In this document: piece by piece, positions 11,712-23,959 of the stretch
Layout: every line of letters starts with the position of its first letter
How positions within the stretch are numbered: position 1 is the first letter of the stretch
Source: Krasilnikovozyma curviuscula
Lineage: Eukaryota > Basidiomycota > Tremellomycetes > Cystofilobasidiales > Mrakiaceae
Length of the DNA stretch: 53,136 nt
Assembly: GCA_014825775.1 (NCBI GenBank)
Contig: MVAQ01000149.1
Location: forward strand, 1 to 53,136
Direction: 5' to 3'
Notes under the pieces: model-generated
What the model saw: only the letters and a program-made list of their open reading frames with translations
Databases searched by the model: none
Told to the model about the DNA's origin: nothing
Made by a program: the position numbers and the translations under genes

Positions 11712-13326
11712 TTAAGACCAGATCTGTTATGAGGAAGATATAAGGCGATTTAGCAAACGAAGACGTATTTCACTCTTTCGAATGAAACTAGAGAATGATT
11801 CACTGACCTTCAACAAAGAATCCCAAGAACCAGTGCAGACAGCCATACCATCCTGTGAGACCCCGAGACAAGAGACTCTGTTTTCGTGACCAGTGAGGAC
11901 ACCCACGCGTTCACCCTGGATACAAGAAGGAATGGCAGCAAATAAGGTCAGTTTTACAGTATGTTGCAGAGGCAGATGAGACTAAGAATGAACTGCGACC
12001 GACCTTGAGAGTATCCCAAACGTTACAGTTGTTGTCGTCGTAACCGGCGAACAAAATTCTACCGGAAGCAGAGAAGGCAACACTGGTAATACCACAAAGG
12101 ATGTTATCATGTGTGAATGCGTTGAGTTCTCTGTCAGCTCGAAGATCGAAAAGTCGACACGACGCATCGTCCGAGCCGGTGGCGAAAGCGTCTCCATTGG
12201 GGAAAAACCTGATGATAGGAAAAAAAAAAAATCAGAATAACGCTTAAAGATTGCAAGATGGGCGGGAATGTGGGACGCACTGGACGGCATTGATGTCACT
12301 TTCATGACCGGTGAATGTTTGGACGGCTTTTCCTGATCGGATATCCCAAACTTTTGAAGTAGCATCACAAGCACCAGAGACAAAGACGTTGGCGTTTGGT
12401 GACAGAGAGAGACTATAGGCATAAGCAGTCGGTGATTAGCAAAATTTGGGAGGAAAAGAATAAAAAACCTTCGATGTGAGATTTAAGCTACTCACGACAT
12501 TACATCTCCTGTATGGTCGTTGAAGTCCATGATCCTCACGCCAGCATCGATATCCCAGAGCATACATGTCATATCTCCAGAGGACGTGACTATTTGCCTG
12601 TCGTTAATGAATCGACAGCAACTCAGGTAACCGCTGTGGGCTGAGAGCTCTCTAGCCGCTTTGGGAGGGGCGCCATTGGCGGTTGGTGCTGTACTGGACG
12701 AACCAGGCTTGATGGAGTAGATAGAGCAAATGTTGTCAAGACCACCACAGGCAACAAAGTTACCGCTGGGCGAGTAGGCACAGGTCATGACCCACGAGCT
12801 TCTCAGGGGGATAGCGTGCACTTTGTTTGTTGAATAAGCGTCCCAGACAATCAGTTTGCCGTCCTGCGAGGCAGAGACGAGGTGTTGCTTGTCGGTTGAC
12901 CAGTGCATAGCGTAGATCTTGGCCAAGTGTCCCTTGAGGGTTCGACGGGGCTTCATGATGATTCTGGGAAGTGGCTCAATTTCGGCGGACTGAGCTCGTA
13001 CTGCAACGAGAGCGTTCCCGACAAAGAAATAATGTCCATGCGATACCCAGACAAGAAAGGATGATGAAAAGGGCCATGAGAGATGTTAGTGATATGAAGA
13101 AGAGGTGTGCAGCGAGGTCGAATAGGCCGTGAGGGGTTCGAGCGGATGGAAAAAAGCCAGTGAGGAACGAGCGGTCAGTTGGACTTCGAACCCACTGCCT
13201 CACGAGCTTGTCCTACTCACACGAGGTATCAGCCGTCTGATCTCTCTTTGACCTGATCTTCTCCTTGAGGCCCTCAGCTTCCCTCCTCGCTGCAGCAATC
13301 TTCTCTTGGATATCAATCTGCGACAT
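11712..13326 (-). CDS. GPB1: Heterotrimeric G-protein beta subunit (WD40)
   Basis: Seven-bladed WD40 propeller that pairs with G-gamma and transmits pheromone/nutrient signals at the plasma membrane. Exons on the minus strand: 13326-13221, 13000-12496, 12412-12281, 12208-12004, 11915-11808 and 11723-11712, giving 355 residues. The N-terminus ([20 protein letters not shown]) forms the G-gamma-binding coiled coil. [28 protein letters not shown] sequence opens the propeller (here [18 protein letters not shown]). Conserved blades include [72 protein letters not shown] and [15 protein letters not shown]. The protein ends LLKIWS, where IWN or VWA is usual; the last exon codes only IWS plus stop. 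Intron 1 is the longest (220 nt). All splice sites are GT-AG. Very confident family call; the yeast functional counterpart is Ste4. Confidence 0.95.
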
Positions 13327-13781
13327 TTCCCTATTGTTCTCCTAAACGGGTTGGGCTCGCTGAATTCCTACCTGCGGCTGGGTGTCTATGGGCTGAGGAG
13401 TGAGGCAGGGTTGATCTGAACGAGCGTTGGGTATCTGGGGTGTCGAGGACAAAGGAGGTAGAGGGAATGGTAGTCGGAAGCTGGACGAACAATGGCAGAG
13501 CCTGCCAGGCGCCGCCTCTCGACGAATGCGGCGAGCGACTGGGCGAAGGCAAATCAGAGGCCCCTATGTTTTTCTCCCATCACCGACAAGATGCAAGCAA
13601 GAACGTTATGGGCTGCTGGTCGCTCCGGAATGTTTGGCTGGCATACCAAAATCAGAAAATTCGTCCACGGCGATGAGAAAAAAAAAAAAAACACATCGCC
13701 GTCTTTCCTTTGCTCTGCTGCGGACTTCAGAAACATGGCTCACTTGAAACATAACATGCAGAGTATGTAGTATCTATCACA
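13327..13781. other. Upstream region of the G-beta gene
   Basis: Contains the presumed G-beta promoter. Several overlapping open frames occur on both strands without protein-like composition, and an A13 run lies near 13,679-13,691. No feature beyond this can be supported. Confidence 0.5.
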
Positions 13782-14280
13782 GCTGTTTGGAGTACTCTTT
13801 ATCCCGGTGGAGCAGCTCCCGCAGCTCGTCCATTCGACGCCCCTTCCTCCCTACCATCACCAACCTCGACCCTATCGTTGACCACCCCTTGTTCACCATC
13901 TGTGGAAGAAGACGAAGTGAAGCTGACTCTAAGCGTCCTTGATCGACTCGATTCCCGCTTGATCGAGAGTTACTGTGGTTGGTCCTGGGTCGACTTATCC
14001 TGCGATGGTAGGATCTTCGAGCCTGACTTGAACGTCGACCGACAAAGGGTATTACAGTCACTTCGCACTGGACAGATAGACGAATTGACAGCGGTAAGGG
14101 CAGAAGGGTCTGCTAGGGCAAGAACTGGGATAAAGACACCTTTGATAATGTATACAACAATGACTGAAGCTGGAAAGTGTCAACCCAGGACCTTAAATTC
14201 TAGAAGTACATGAAATCTACACTTACTGGTCAATTGAGTGTTTATAGCAACGCTGGAGCCCGATGGGAGGGTGATGATCG
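13782..14280 (+). CDS. Possible exon(s) of an unrecognised small gene
   Basis: From an acceptor-like CACAG at 13,781 the plus frame stays open for about 105 codons, to a GTAAGG donor-like site near 14,096. Its composition is protein-like: Pro/Ser-rich, then EEDEVKLTLSVLDRLDSRLI and ESYCGWSWVDLSCDGRIFEP, then DLNVDRQRVLQSLRTGQIDE. A following acceptor (GTTTATAG near 14,252) would add only a few codons (QRWSPMGG) before TGA. No start codon exon was found upstream and no family is recognised. The frame quality is better than on the opposite strand. It may be a real short gene, a remnant, or chance; treat boundaries as approximate. Confidence 0.3.
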
Positions 14281-15318
14281 CAAGGTAGATGTCTGTATGG
14301 CCTTGCACACAAAGAAAGTCAATCTCGGAGTCTGCTTCTTGTTTTTTGCAAGAAAGGGTACGTATTTTAAGTGTGTTTTATCAACCTACCTCCAATGAAA
14401 TGAATGAAAATTCCGACGAACGGATAGAAACCTGCGAAAAGCAGCTTGTGAGATTGCTTATGATGCGGCAGGGTCGTTGCCGGTTAAGGAATCGGTCTCA
14501 CCAATGTACAAGATAATACCAGTATACTTCTGTAAAAGGAATCTAATTTGTACTGCTCCTACTAGCTTGCTTGGACTTAGCCTACCAAAGACGAGCAAGG
14601 TCAGTGACAATTTTTTTTGTCTGTTTTCTCTATCAGTATCACGACAGTACGGTAAGACTGACCTTGTTCACAAGAAAGAACCTAACAAGCAAACGGAAGA
14701 TTAATTGCTCTACTGTAGCAAATCAAAGCATCAGTACCAGCTGGGTAGTGATGACCTATCATGCGAAATCCGCTTGACTCGGTATGCTGGCGTCGTTGTT
14801 CTTGAACCATCACTCAAGGCACTAGCACTAGCAGTCTAAGATCTTATTTGAGGAAGACAGGTTGTATGTGATAACTGTGTCCACATCAGATTTATGGTCG
14901 TACAACAGGGGCCTCGATGGCAAGGGAGCGCGGATGTATCGGTTGTTTTATAGCTGGTGATTAGACTTTAGACGTAGAGCAACAGTTCTACACACGTATC
15001 AGCACATGTAGAAAAGAAAATGTAATAATGGAGGTATATACATCAGTCTGAGTACCATCACAATATGTGGGACACGAAGTGGGAGCGCAATGTTATGAGT
15101 TGGTGCATCAACAACAAACTACTTCGACAATGCTTGTCCGAACAGATGATCGATTAGATAGGAATTTGTTTAGTAACACAATTAAAGATAATAATCAATA
15201 GAAACGAGGGAGGAAGTGCTTGGTGTGGTGTTCGAAGCGCTTAACAATAACCAAAGTTGGGTAAGAGAAGTAATGCTGGTTGGTGAGTATCGTCAGTAAA
15301 GAACTTCTCCTCAAGATT
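14281..15318. other. Gene-poor AT-rich stretch
   Basis: About 1 kb with no frame of protein-like composition and no repeat, tRNA or other RNA gene that I can recognise. Confidence 0.5.
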
Positions 15319-15650
15319 TCAAGCAGAAGAAATGAGAGTAGAAGCAGCCTTGATGCCCAGCTTAGGAAAGTCAGTCAATTCCTTTTGCATTCCCCAATTT
15401 GTTGCTAAGCGACTGTTGTTGTCCCCCTGCATCACCCGTCTGTTCTGCGGATTCTCTCTCCTTACTGCACAGATCGCAATATCATCAGTTGGAATCGCGT
15501 ACACCAAATGGCATGATAAAACGATCATTAAATGATTTACCAGTGAGAGTGTACGCAAGGACCTGAGCAGAGCCAGATCTCTGTTTTACCTACCGACCGT
15601 GCCTCCGGTGAACATGCGGATTTCCCACAGGTCTTCCCACTCTTTCTTCG
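15319..15650 (-). CDS. Possible 3' exons of an unrecognised small gene
   Basis: On the minus strand a 146-nt exon (15464-15319) ends in TGA and encodes VRRENPQNRRVMQGDNNSR followed by TNWGMQKELTDFPKLGIKAA. It is preceded by a clean GTGCAG acceptor. A second stretch just upstream (about 15650-15598) reads YVRTKKEWEDLWEIRMFTGG and meets donor-like sites (GTCGGT at 15597, GTAGGT at 15593). The GTAGGT donor joined to the 15465 acceptor keeps the frame with a 129-nt intron. No start exon could be placed; a long poly-T/poly-A run (15719-15741) lies beyond. The composition suggests a real short, possibly mitochondrial, protein, but no family is recognised. Confidence 0.25.
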
Positions 15651-15718
15651 TCCGCACATAATTCTATAATACCTATGTACATGAGCTTGTTCAGGATTTG
15701 CTTTCATGGAATTCAGAA

Positions 15719-15741
15719 AAAAAAAAAAGAAAAAAAAAAAG
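15719..15741. repeat. Homopolymeric A tract
   Basis: A run of A interrupted once by G (A11-12, G, A11) in the intergenic region upstream of the F-box-like gene at 15978. Such tracts are common nucleosome-depleting promoter elements in fungi, and sequencing length here may be inexact. Confidence 0.7.
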
Positions 15742-15977
15742 ATAGAAAGTCAATTTAAAAAGGCAGCCCATGCGCATGATTTTCTCCAGTCGCTTAGCTC
15801 TGCGTGTAGCGACAACGACCAACGCCTTTGAGTGGTAGAGATAGAGACCTCTCCTCTTGGGATTCTCAGTGGTGTGAGTGAGTTCCCTACCTCATATTAT
15901 CGCAATCGAACTCACGCTACAAACCTAATCAGATAATCCCCTCGGTCAATTCAATCAATCGCAGATCATTCTGTTCG

Positions 15978-16784
15978 ATGGCCCTCTTGCTCCTTGACTT
16001 GCCTCCCGAGATTCTCAGGCTTATCCTAAGTCTTGCCATCACACCCTCGAGCCAGCTATCAGCACGATATCTCCTTACTTGCTCCGACTTCTATACATGC
16101 GGACGCGAACACCTCTTTTCACACGTCCACCTTCCCACACGCTCCTCTGCCCTCGCATTCCAATTTGTGTATTCTTACTCTTCTGCCTTACTTGCAAACA
16201 TCACCTCGATGACACTCACCTACGCCTCCTCCCCGACGAGCTTCCTACTGTCGTCAACCGACTTCCCAAACCTCGCTCACCTCATTCTTAGGACCCGCGA
16301 CGGCAGACTGGGAGACGAAGAAATTTTCAGCTTCGTCGGCAAGTTCTCACCGTCGATTCTCGAGTGGGACGGCCTCAACTGGAGCTGGCAAAGCAGCCTG
16401 ACGCACAACCTCTTCAAGAGCGCTACACTACTTCAGCACACACATCACCTCAAAATCCACGCCTGGCACTTTGAAGATGCCATCCTAGCCGGCCTCCCTC
16501 CCTTACGGCATCTGAAGTATGTTGATCTCGTATCGAACGCAAATGAGGAGGATGTCAGCGTTTTCTGCGACAGCACGCTGGGGATGTCGCGCGTGCGCGA
16601 CTTCCTTTTGCTGCAGTGCGAGGCGCTTGAGATTGTGTGCGTTCTATTTCGGGAAAAAGAATGGGTTCAAAATGGCAAAATTGTGGACGAGGTGAAAGGG
16701 TTCACCGAGGGCTTGGAGGAGGGGGGCGTGCGCGTGAGTGTGGTGGATGCTGGATCTAAGGCGGAGAGGGAGAGGGATGCTTAG
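15978..16784 (+). CDS. F-box-like protein, single exon
   Basis: Intronless frame of 268 residues. The N-terminus LLLLDLPPEILRLILSLAIT, then ARYLLTCSDFYTCGREHLFS, fits a fungal F-box (LPxEIL..IL, C..F...). The rest resembles the loosely conserved LRR-like body of Agaricomycete F-box proteins: segments such as FPNLAHLILRTRDGRLGDEE and LPPLRHLKYVDLVSNANEED repeat the LxxLxxL spacing. The likely role is substrate recognition in an SCF ubiquitin ligase, inferred from the domain only. The C-terminus is charged and ends AERERDA. It shares architecture, not close sequence, with the genes at 7591 and 25713. The start Met follows an AT-rich leader with no in-frame upstream ATG. Confidence 0.7.
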   Translation: MALLLLDLPPEILRLILSLAITPSSQLSARYLLTCSDFYTCGREHLFSHVHLPTRSSALAFQFVYSYSSALLANITSMTLTYASSPTSFLLSSTDFPNLAHLILRTRDGRLGDEEIFSFVGKFSPSILEWDGLNWSWQSSLTHNLFKSATLLQHTHHLKIHAWHFEDAILAGLPPLRHLKYVDLVSNANEEDVSVFCDSTLGMSRVRDFLLLQCEALEIVCVLFREKEWVQNGKIVDEVKGFTEGLEEGGVRVSVVDAGSKAERERDA

Positions 16785-17282
16785 ATGTTGTTTAGAGAGG
16801 TAACGGTGGCAGCTGAAGATCCTACCCTTGATGAATAGTTTTGTTAGGAATATAAATGGCGTCTTTGGTTCTCTGTTCCGTAAGGTTGGGACTTTCTCAC
16901 CGCTAGTTGACCTTACCCTTGACTTCCTGCATATTCTGATATATTTGACGACCATTTAGCGTTGATCAAATGAAACCATACCTTGTGTTGATAGAGAAAA
17001 GGCTACTGTAGTGAAGCGATGATCTGAAGCTTTGCGCAACAAACCATAGCGCACTTTGATGGTGTGATGGTGGCCCTACCTACTTTCTTTCTCAGTTTAT
17101 TCTTACAGCCTTACCCAATCTGGTCTGATCCTTTTTAAAGATCAGCTTGTGTCACACCCTGGAAATAGTAGACAGATCGTCCGCCAGTTAGTTTTCTACT
17201 CGTTTTTTTTTCGCTTTCCTTCTTTCACCTGCAGGTGTTCCTCTCGCTGATGTATCTGATCATCCAACGACCACAAAGCGCA
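16785..17282. other. Intergenic stretch upstream of the nucleoporin gene
   Basis: About 500 bp without coding signal. A pyrimidine-rich block (about 17,195-17,230) lies shortly before the chosen start codon, as often seen around fungal transcription starts. Confidence 0.5.
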
Positions 17283-20200
17283 ATGTTTGGCGGGTCCTCC
17301 AACACGTGGGGAGCACCTCAGCAGCCCACCAACATCTTTGGAGCGTCAGCTAACCAGCAGCAGCCTGCAGGTGGCTTTGGATCCACCACGACGAACACCT
17401 TCGGCGCCCAGCAGCAGCAGAACGTCTTTGGCCAGCCTCAGCAGCAACAGACAGCAGGAGGCCTTTTTGGACAGTCTGCTAATACCGGAGGAGCGTTTGG
17501 ATCGAATGGTCAGTCAGCACTTTCTTTTACGCTTTTTTTCTTATAGATGAGGAAGAGAGGTGTAAAGGGCAGGCAGGTTTGCTGAATTGGAGGAAATGCA
17601 TCCAGCTGGCTTCCTTGCATCTTTCTGGGGTTCTTGTTATTATGCTATTTGATCAGGATGGATGTTCTGGCTCTCTGGATGGCGTTCTCGTTGTTCTGAC
17701 CCTTCGCTCATTTTTACCATCGCGCCCCCCTCTCGCTCTTCTCTCTGATACACTTTCCCACCATGATCCTATATTACTAGCCTTCGGAGCAGCACGTCCC
17801 AATGCGTTTGGAGCTCCAGCACAGACGAACACGCCTGCGTTCGGAGCGACCAACACGGGTGGGGGAGGTCTGTTTGGTGGTGCGACGACAAGCAATGCTC
17901 TCGTGCCCACCAACAACGCTTTCGGTGGTGGCTCTTTTGGATCAGCTGCTACAACTGCGAACAGTGAGTTTTTTTTCTGTCCCATCTATTCCCTATTCCA
18001 AAGCACTCAGATTTGCCCTTCTTCATCTTCCTAGAAAACCCTGGCCCAGCTGAAAATCCACCCCCTCCTCCTGGCGACGGCACGGCCTCTAAGCAGCTTG
18101 AAAAGGACACGGATGCCAAGTCGGCGACGAATGGAATGATGGTCTGGAAGGAGTGCGACGTTGACCCGAGTTCGGCCACGAAGGAGATGTTTGTCAGTAT
18201 CACGGCTTTTCCTGCTTTTCAGGGCGCCAGTTTTGAGGTGAGTTCCCCACGTTCTCTCTCCTGTTTCCAAAGATGTCCTTAAAAGTTTTCATGTTGTAGC
18301 AACTAAGACTGTTGGACTACCAACAAAACCGCCGTCAACCGACCTTTGCGCCGGACCAGCCAGCATCGACAGGTCTCTTCGGTGCTCCAGCAGCTCAAAC
18401 CAACATGTTCGGCGCACCAGCAGCTGCAACCTCGACTTTTGGCCAGCCAGCACAGCAAACATCTCTGTTTGGTGCCCCCAAACCTGCGACCTCAGGCTTT
18501 GGCGCTCCTGCTACGGGAGGAGGTCTCTTCGGGTCGACCAACACGACGAACGCGTTTGGCCAGCCTGCCCAGCAGCAACCGGCGACAAACGCCTTCTCCT
18601 TTGGGGGTGCCAGCAGTAACAATGTTTCGGCACCCAAGCCAGCGTTTTCGTTTGGGGGCGCGTCGTCGACGACGACCCCTGCGTTTGGCCAACCTGCTCA
18701 GAATGCGGCTCCCGCTTTTGGATCAACGTTTGGTCAACCTCCCCAACAAGCTACTACTGCCGGGTTTGGTGGATTCGGTATGCTCTCACTTTCTCCGTCT
18801 GTCTTCCCTGAGCGTTGCTATATACTGATGTTTCTGTGTTGGTCTAGGTCAAACGCAACAACCCGCACAGCAACCGGCGACGAGCCTCTTCGGTCAAGCA
18901 CCTCAGCAACAACCTCAGCAACAGACGGGGGGGCTCTTTGGTCAGCCTGCAAAACCGGCGGGCACAGGTCTGTTCGGCCAACCGGCGGCTCCTGCGACTG
19001 GTGGTGGGCTCTTTGGCCAGCCTGCACAACAGAATACTGGCGGTGGACGTGCGTAGCACCTTTGTTGGACTTGAAATTGATGTACTGACATATTGTTTTA
19101 CATTCAGTCTTTGGGAGCACTTCAGCTCAACCATCCACTGGCGGATTGTTTGGTAACACCCAACAACCTCAACAACAGACGTCTCTCTTTGGAAATACCA
19201 ACGCGGGGGCCCAACCAGCTGCACCAGCATTTGGAGGTGGGCTGTTTGGTAACAACGCTGCGAAGCCTGCTACTCCAACTGGCGGTGGACTCTTTGGTCA
19301 ACCAGCTCAACAGCCTGCTGCGACCGGAGGTGGGCTTTTTGGTGCAACCAATCCCAACACCGGAGGTGGTCTCTTTGGAAACACCAACAATGCCCAGAAC
19401 AATAGTACTGCCCTTGGAGGCGGCGGGCTGTTTGGTGCCCCCAAGCCCGCAGCGACCGGCGGTCTCTTTGGAAACACTAGCACCAACACAGGCGCGACAG
19501 GTGGGGGACTTTTCGGTGGTCTTGGTCAAAGCCAACCTCAACCCCAACAGCCCCAGCAGCAGGGCCTCAGTGGTGGTCTTTTCGGTGGTGGTGGTGGTAG
19601 TTCATCTCTGTTCGGAGGGAGCCATACGTTAAATAACAGCCAGCAACAGCAACAGCAGCCTCAGCAGTCTCTCCAAGCATCCATCGATCAGAACCCATAC
19701 GGCTCTAACGCTCTGTTTTCTGATCAGAACGCAGCAACACTGCCTGCCATCGAACCGCTACCGCAGAAGAAGACCCCCCTCCCAATGTTTGCGTCGACTC
19801 GAACAAGAACGCCGCAGAGCTCCAAGAACCTCAGCCGCCTGAGAGGGTTTGCTGCTAGTCCTGCCCCCAGCCCTGGAAGTCCAAGTAATGTTCTTTCGAT
19901 GAGCAGTAACGGGCGTGCATCACCAGCTGCAAAGGAAGATGCCACTGCTGCTGCTGGTCTCTCGCCGCACGCTTTCGTTTCAAGGAACTCGGTCAAGAAG
20001 CTTGTCATCAGTCGTCCCGTTGGAGGAAGCGATGTTCTTGGTTTCAGTAGAGGGTTGAGCTCGCCTGGTGTGTTGAAAAACGCAACAGCTCCTGCGTCTG
20101 CGGAGAGACCAAAAGTCCAATTCGACAACAGAACCGACGCCGAGCCGTTCTACAACGAAGACACCTCGTTCAACAATGGTACCCCTGCTCCAGCTCGAAG

Positions 20201-23200
20201 AACTGGGCTTTCAAGCAGTGGCAATATCCCTCCACCACAGCAACCTAACTTCAGTAGCTCTTCTAAACCTGTTCTCGCGTCTTCTTCTGGCCCAGCATCA
20301 AACTCCCCAGCTACTAAGCTGACCTCTACTGCTCTATCAATTGAGGGTTTTGAAGGTCCTGATGGCCTCGAACGTGGCCAGTACTGGACAAGTCCCGAGA
20401 TCAGCGTTCTCCGTAACTGGAGTCTGCCTCAGTTGAAGGCGGTCGATAACTTTGTAGTAGGCTGTAAAGGGCTCGGTCAAGTCAAGTTCCTTGCACCCGT
20501 GGATCTTACTCCTGAAGGAAGTGGAGTCAGAGAGCTCAGCCAAATTCCGGGAACGATTGTGGTCTTTGAAGAGAAGAGATGTGTTGTCTACCCCGAAGAT
20601 GGCGTCCAGGTCAGCCGCGGCGAAGGTCTGAACGTCCCTGCTGAAGTCACACTCTACCGCTGCTACCCTATTGATAAAGCCACTCGCCAACCTCTCGTCG
20701 AAGATGTCCCCAGAAACCAGGACGATGTCAAGCACCCCAAAATCAGAAAACACATCGCTAACCTCAAAGCGGTCAAGAACACTAAAAACACGAGGTATAA
20801 CACTAAGACTGGAATGTGGACTTTCAATGTCGAGCATTTTAGTGGCTATGGTGTACCGGATGACTCGGATGAAGACGATGGGGTGGATGTGGATGTCGAC
20901 GGTGCTCCCCCAAAGTTCTCTCAGCACGATGAAGAGGACGAAATGGCTGTACCCAAGGCTTTCATCTTTGACTCGGAAGATACGGGTGATGATGAAATGG
21001 AAGATGTTGTTGTCCTCAAGCCCTCCAAGCTTGTTCGGTCCGCTGCTCCTGTAGCACCTCAGCAATTCTCATCTGATGAAACTGGAGAGGAAGATGAGGA
21101 AGAAGATGAGGACGACCGAGCAAGTGGAGATCTTCACATGTCGGACATGGACTCTAACTACGGCAGCCGTCAGCAAAGTAAGATACCAAATTCACCTGCC
21201 CGTCCCTGGGCTTCCACTATTGGTGTCGAACCGAGGAAGATACAGGTCATGCAGCAATCTCTTTTTGGACGAGGAAATGAAGATCTGTCAATGACACCTA
21301 AAGCTGCTGTTGTTGCCGTACCATCGACTAGGTTTCTCGGCAGTAAGAAGCATGAGCTGTCGACTTCTGCTGCAAGTGGTCAGTTTTTTGGTGAAGAGGG
21401 TGAGGGCTTGGTGAGCCACTCATTTGCGCTCTCGGTCAGTTCCATCTTTACGGTGATCTGCAATTGATTCGACGTTTCCTGACTCCTTGTTTTTTTCATT
21501 TATCAGCGTCCCTCGTTTGACACCACTGTGGAACAACCCCACTCTCGTCCCACTCGAAAATACGCCAAAATCTCCGCTCAAGACAGTCTCATCAGCGAGG
21601 GCCGAGAGAGAATCATTGCTGATTCAGGTTTATCGATGGGAAGATCATTTAGAGCCAGTTGGGGTCCAAATGGTACTCTGATCCACATGGGTACTCTCTG
21701 TGGGCCCAAAGACTCGAAGTCTGTCGTTTCAGTTTGGTCTTCACCTTGAGCTTGTCCTGACCCTCCATGTTACTCTCTCTATTTAGTGCCGCAGCTTCTG
21801 GAGCTTCGGTCAAGATTGACAAGGTTAAATTGCTGTCTCAAGATTCAGTAAGTCAAAAGCCAGGGTTGACTTTCAAACCAGATGCTCATCCTTTTCCCTA
21901 TCGCAGGCAGTTGAAGCTAAGCAACTATCAAAGCTTCTTGAATATCAGCTCAAAAATACAACTATTCAACCCATATCGTCCTCCACCGGTACTATCCCTT
22001 TTGCAACCCCATCCTCATCTCTTAGGTTCTCATCCTTCGCAGCACTGTTCCCAGCTGACGACACAACAACCGAAGCTCTCTTATTTCGACTGGGGCATGC
22101 TCTTTTCGATGAGATCCCTCTCAACCTTCCTCCTGGTTCTGCTCCAGAGTTCATTCACAAGATGAACGGTATCCGTAGAAAACTTGCCCTCGGTAAATGG
22201 CTCCTGGAAGCCGTTTCACCTAGTGTCGACCACGATCTTCTTACTCCATCGGCCTCCTCAGCTGGTCCCAGCAGAGTCTTTACTTTCCTTTCTGGAAATC
22301 AAGTCGAGCTAGCTGTACAAACTGCCCTGGACGCTGGTGATCTCCGTCTCGCCTCTCTCCTTCCTCGAATCGGTGGTTCAGCTAAATTCAAGGGCGAAAT
22401 CATCGCTCAGCTAGAGAAGTGGAAAGAATATCATATCGACGCTCAGATCGACAACCAATATAGGAGATTGTATGCTTTGCTCGGTGGAATTGTCGATGTG
22501 CTGCCTGGTGATAGGTCAAGCAGAGATTCCATCGACAAGAGCGACGACGTCATTGTCCATGATGGACTCGACTGGAAGCGTGTCTTTGGTCTGCATCTCT
22601 GGTTTGGCACCCCTTTTTCAGCTTCTATCTCTGACGCATTGGATAGTTACTCCTCATCTCTCGAGTCCCTTCGTGGTTCCCAACGACCTGTTGACCCCCG
22701 GCCGGCATACATGGAACGCCCCTCCGCGTCATCTTTAAGCACTACCTGGTCCATTCCAAAGGGGGAAGATACGCCAAGAGACATCCTCTATCTCCTCATC
22801 CAACTGTACGCCGACACTGCGCTCCCTCTTTCAATCGTCCTCAAACCTATGAACTTCACCCCCAGCCCGTTAGACCATCGTCTATCTTGGTCAATTTGGA
22901 TCCTTCTTAGTAAGGTACTTAGGGCGAGAGATTTCGGAGAAGGGGAGGGCTGCGAGAGGGGCGACGAGCTTTGCAAGAGCTTTGCCGCTGGCTTAGAGTG
23001 GTCTGGCGATTGGGTTTGGGCAGTCTTTGTTCTGTTGCATGTCCAAAACGATAACCAGTGAGTTCATCAGTCTTTTCTCTTTATCCATTTCAATTTTATA
23101 TAGCTTATTGACGAAGCTCCTTTGTACAGACGAGAGAAATCCATCCGGGAACTGCTCAATCGCCAAATTTCAGCAGTAACGCCCAAGATTGAAGAGCATC

Positions 23201-23885
23201 TCATCAGTGAGCTCCTTATACCTAGGGCATGGATTGCATCATCCCGAGCACTTCTCTCTTGTTCTGAGGGAGATCTTTACTCTTGCTATCTTCACCACAT
23301 TGACGCTAGAGAATACACTTTAGCCTCCAAGATCGCGATTGGATCTCTATGTGTCGAAGCGGTTCTTCGAGATGATTGGGCTCTGGTCAGACATCTACTC
23401 CAGCCTCTGGAGGGTAAGAATGTTGACGGGTGGGAGGGCAGTGGAAGAGTTTTTCTCAACCTCATCCAAACCATCCAAAGGCTTCCTTCACTGTTGGCTT
23501 CTCACTTAGGTGGTGCTTCGACCAGTATCTCGGATGCTGCAGAGGTGGATGAGATAAAAGTCCTCTCTGCTGGAATTCCAGGGTTAATTAGTGTTCTTCC
23601 TAGCCTTTTTGAAGGAAGTCAATCACAAGGTGCTATTGTATGTCGCGCAGAAGTCGGTGGTAGACTATTAGAACTGGCCGGTGAATTGGGAGTAGCAGGA
23701 TTTGTAAGTTTATCATACCTCTGCATGTTCATGCTTTCCTTTCTGACACCTCTCTTCTCATCTAGTTGGATACCACCCCTGTAGTCCCTAAAGAAGCTGG
23801 GCTCTTGTTGGAGAGTGAGCAGCTCACACTTTTGCAATCAGCTGCCCTTGATAGGTTTGGTGCGTTAATTGAAGGACTCTCTTGA
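17283..23885 (+). CDS. NUP98: Nup98-Nup96 precursor nucleoporin (Nup145/Nup189 type) with autoproteolytic site
   Basis: Nuclear pore precursor that self-cleaves into a GLFG nucleoporin and a Nup84/Nup107-complex scaffold. Exons: 17283-17508, 17781-17963, 18035-18237, 18300-18777, 18848-19048, 19108-21434, 21507-21690, 21795-21847, 21907-23057, 23130-23703 and 23766-23885, about 1,899 residues. Residues ~1-650 are FG/GLFG repeats (GGLFGN, TGLFGQPA, NAFGQPAQ). They are interrupted at ~185-215 by a Gle2-binding (GLEBS) motif split over an intron (FPAFQGASFE / QLRLLDYQQNRR). Residues ~842-1008 form the autoproteolytic domain, ending FNVEHFSGYG. The scissile Phe-Ser lies at 20838-20843 (after residue ~1008). 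The C-terminal ~890 residues are Nup96-like and helical. The exon 6 donor could be 21410 or 21434 (both in frame), and the 21691-21794 intron is the least certain. The start was chosen at MFGGSSNTWG. Confidence 0.94.
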
Positions 23886-23959
23886 TGAAAATCCTGGTCC
23901 CTTAATATTGAAGCAGTCCATAGTTGAAATGACATTCGATTGCCAATTAAATCAAGTAC

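Noticed and set aside
13150..13215. tRNA-like B-box (GGGTTCGAAGTCC, minus strand) in the first G-beta intron
   Set aside because: No matching A-box, acceptor stem or anticodon arm could be folded around it.
15541..15562. 22-nt micro-exon in the possible small minus-strand gene
   Set aside because: It would require a 35-nt intron next to it, too short for this genome; skipping it also keeps the frame.
18395..19547. Open frames antisense to the FG-repeat exons
   Set aside because: Repetitive GGN/TTN codons on the sense strand keep all frames open; no independent gene evidence.
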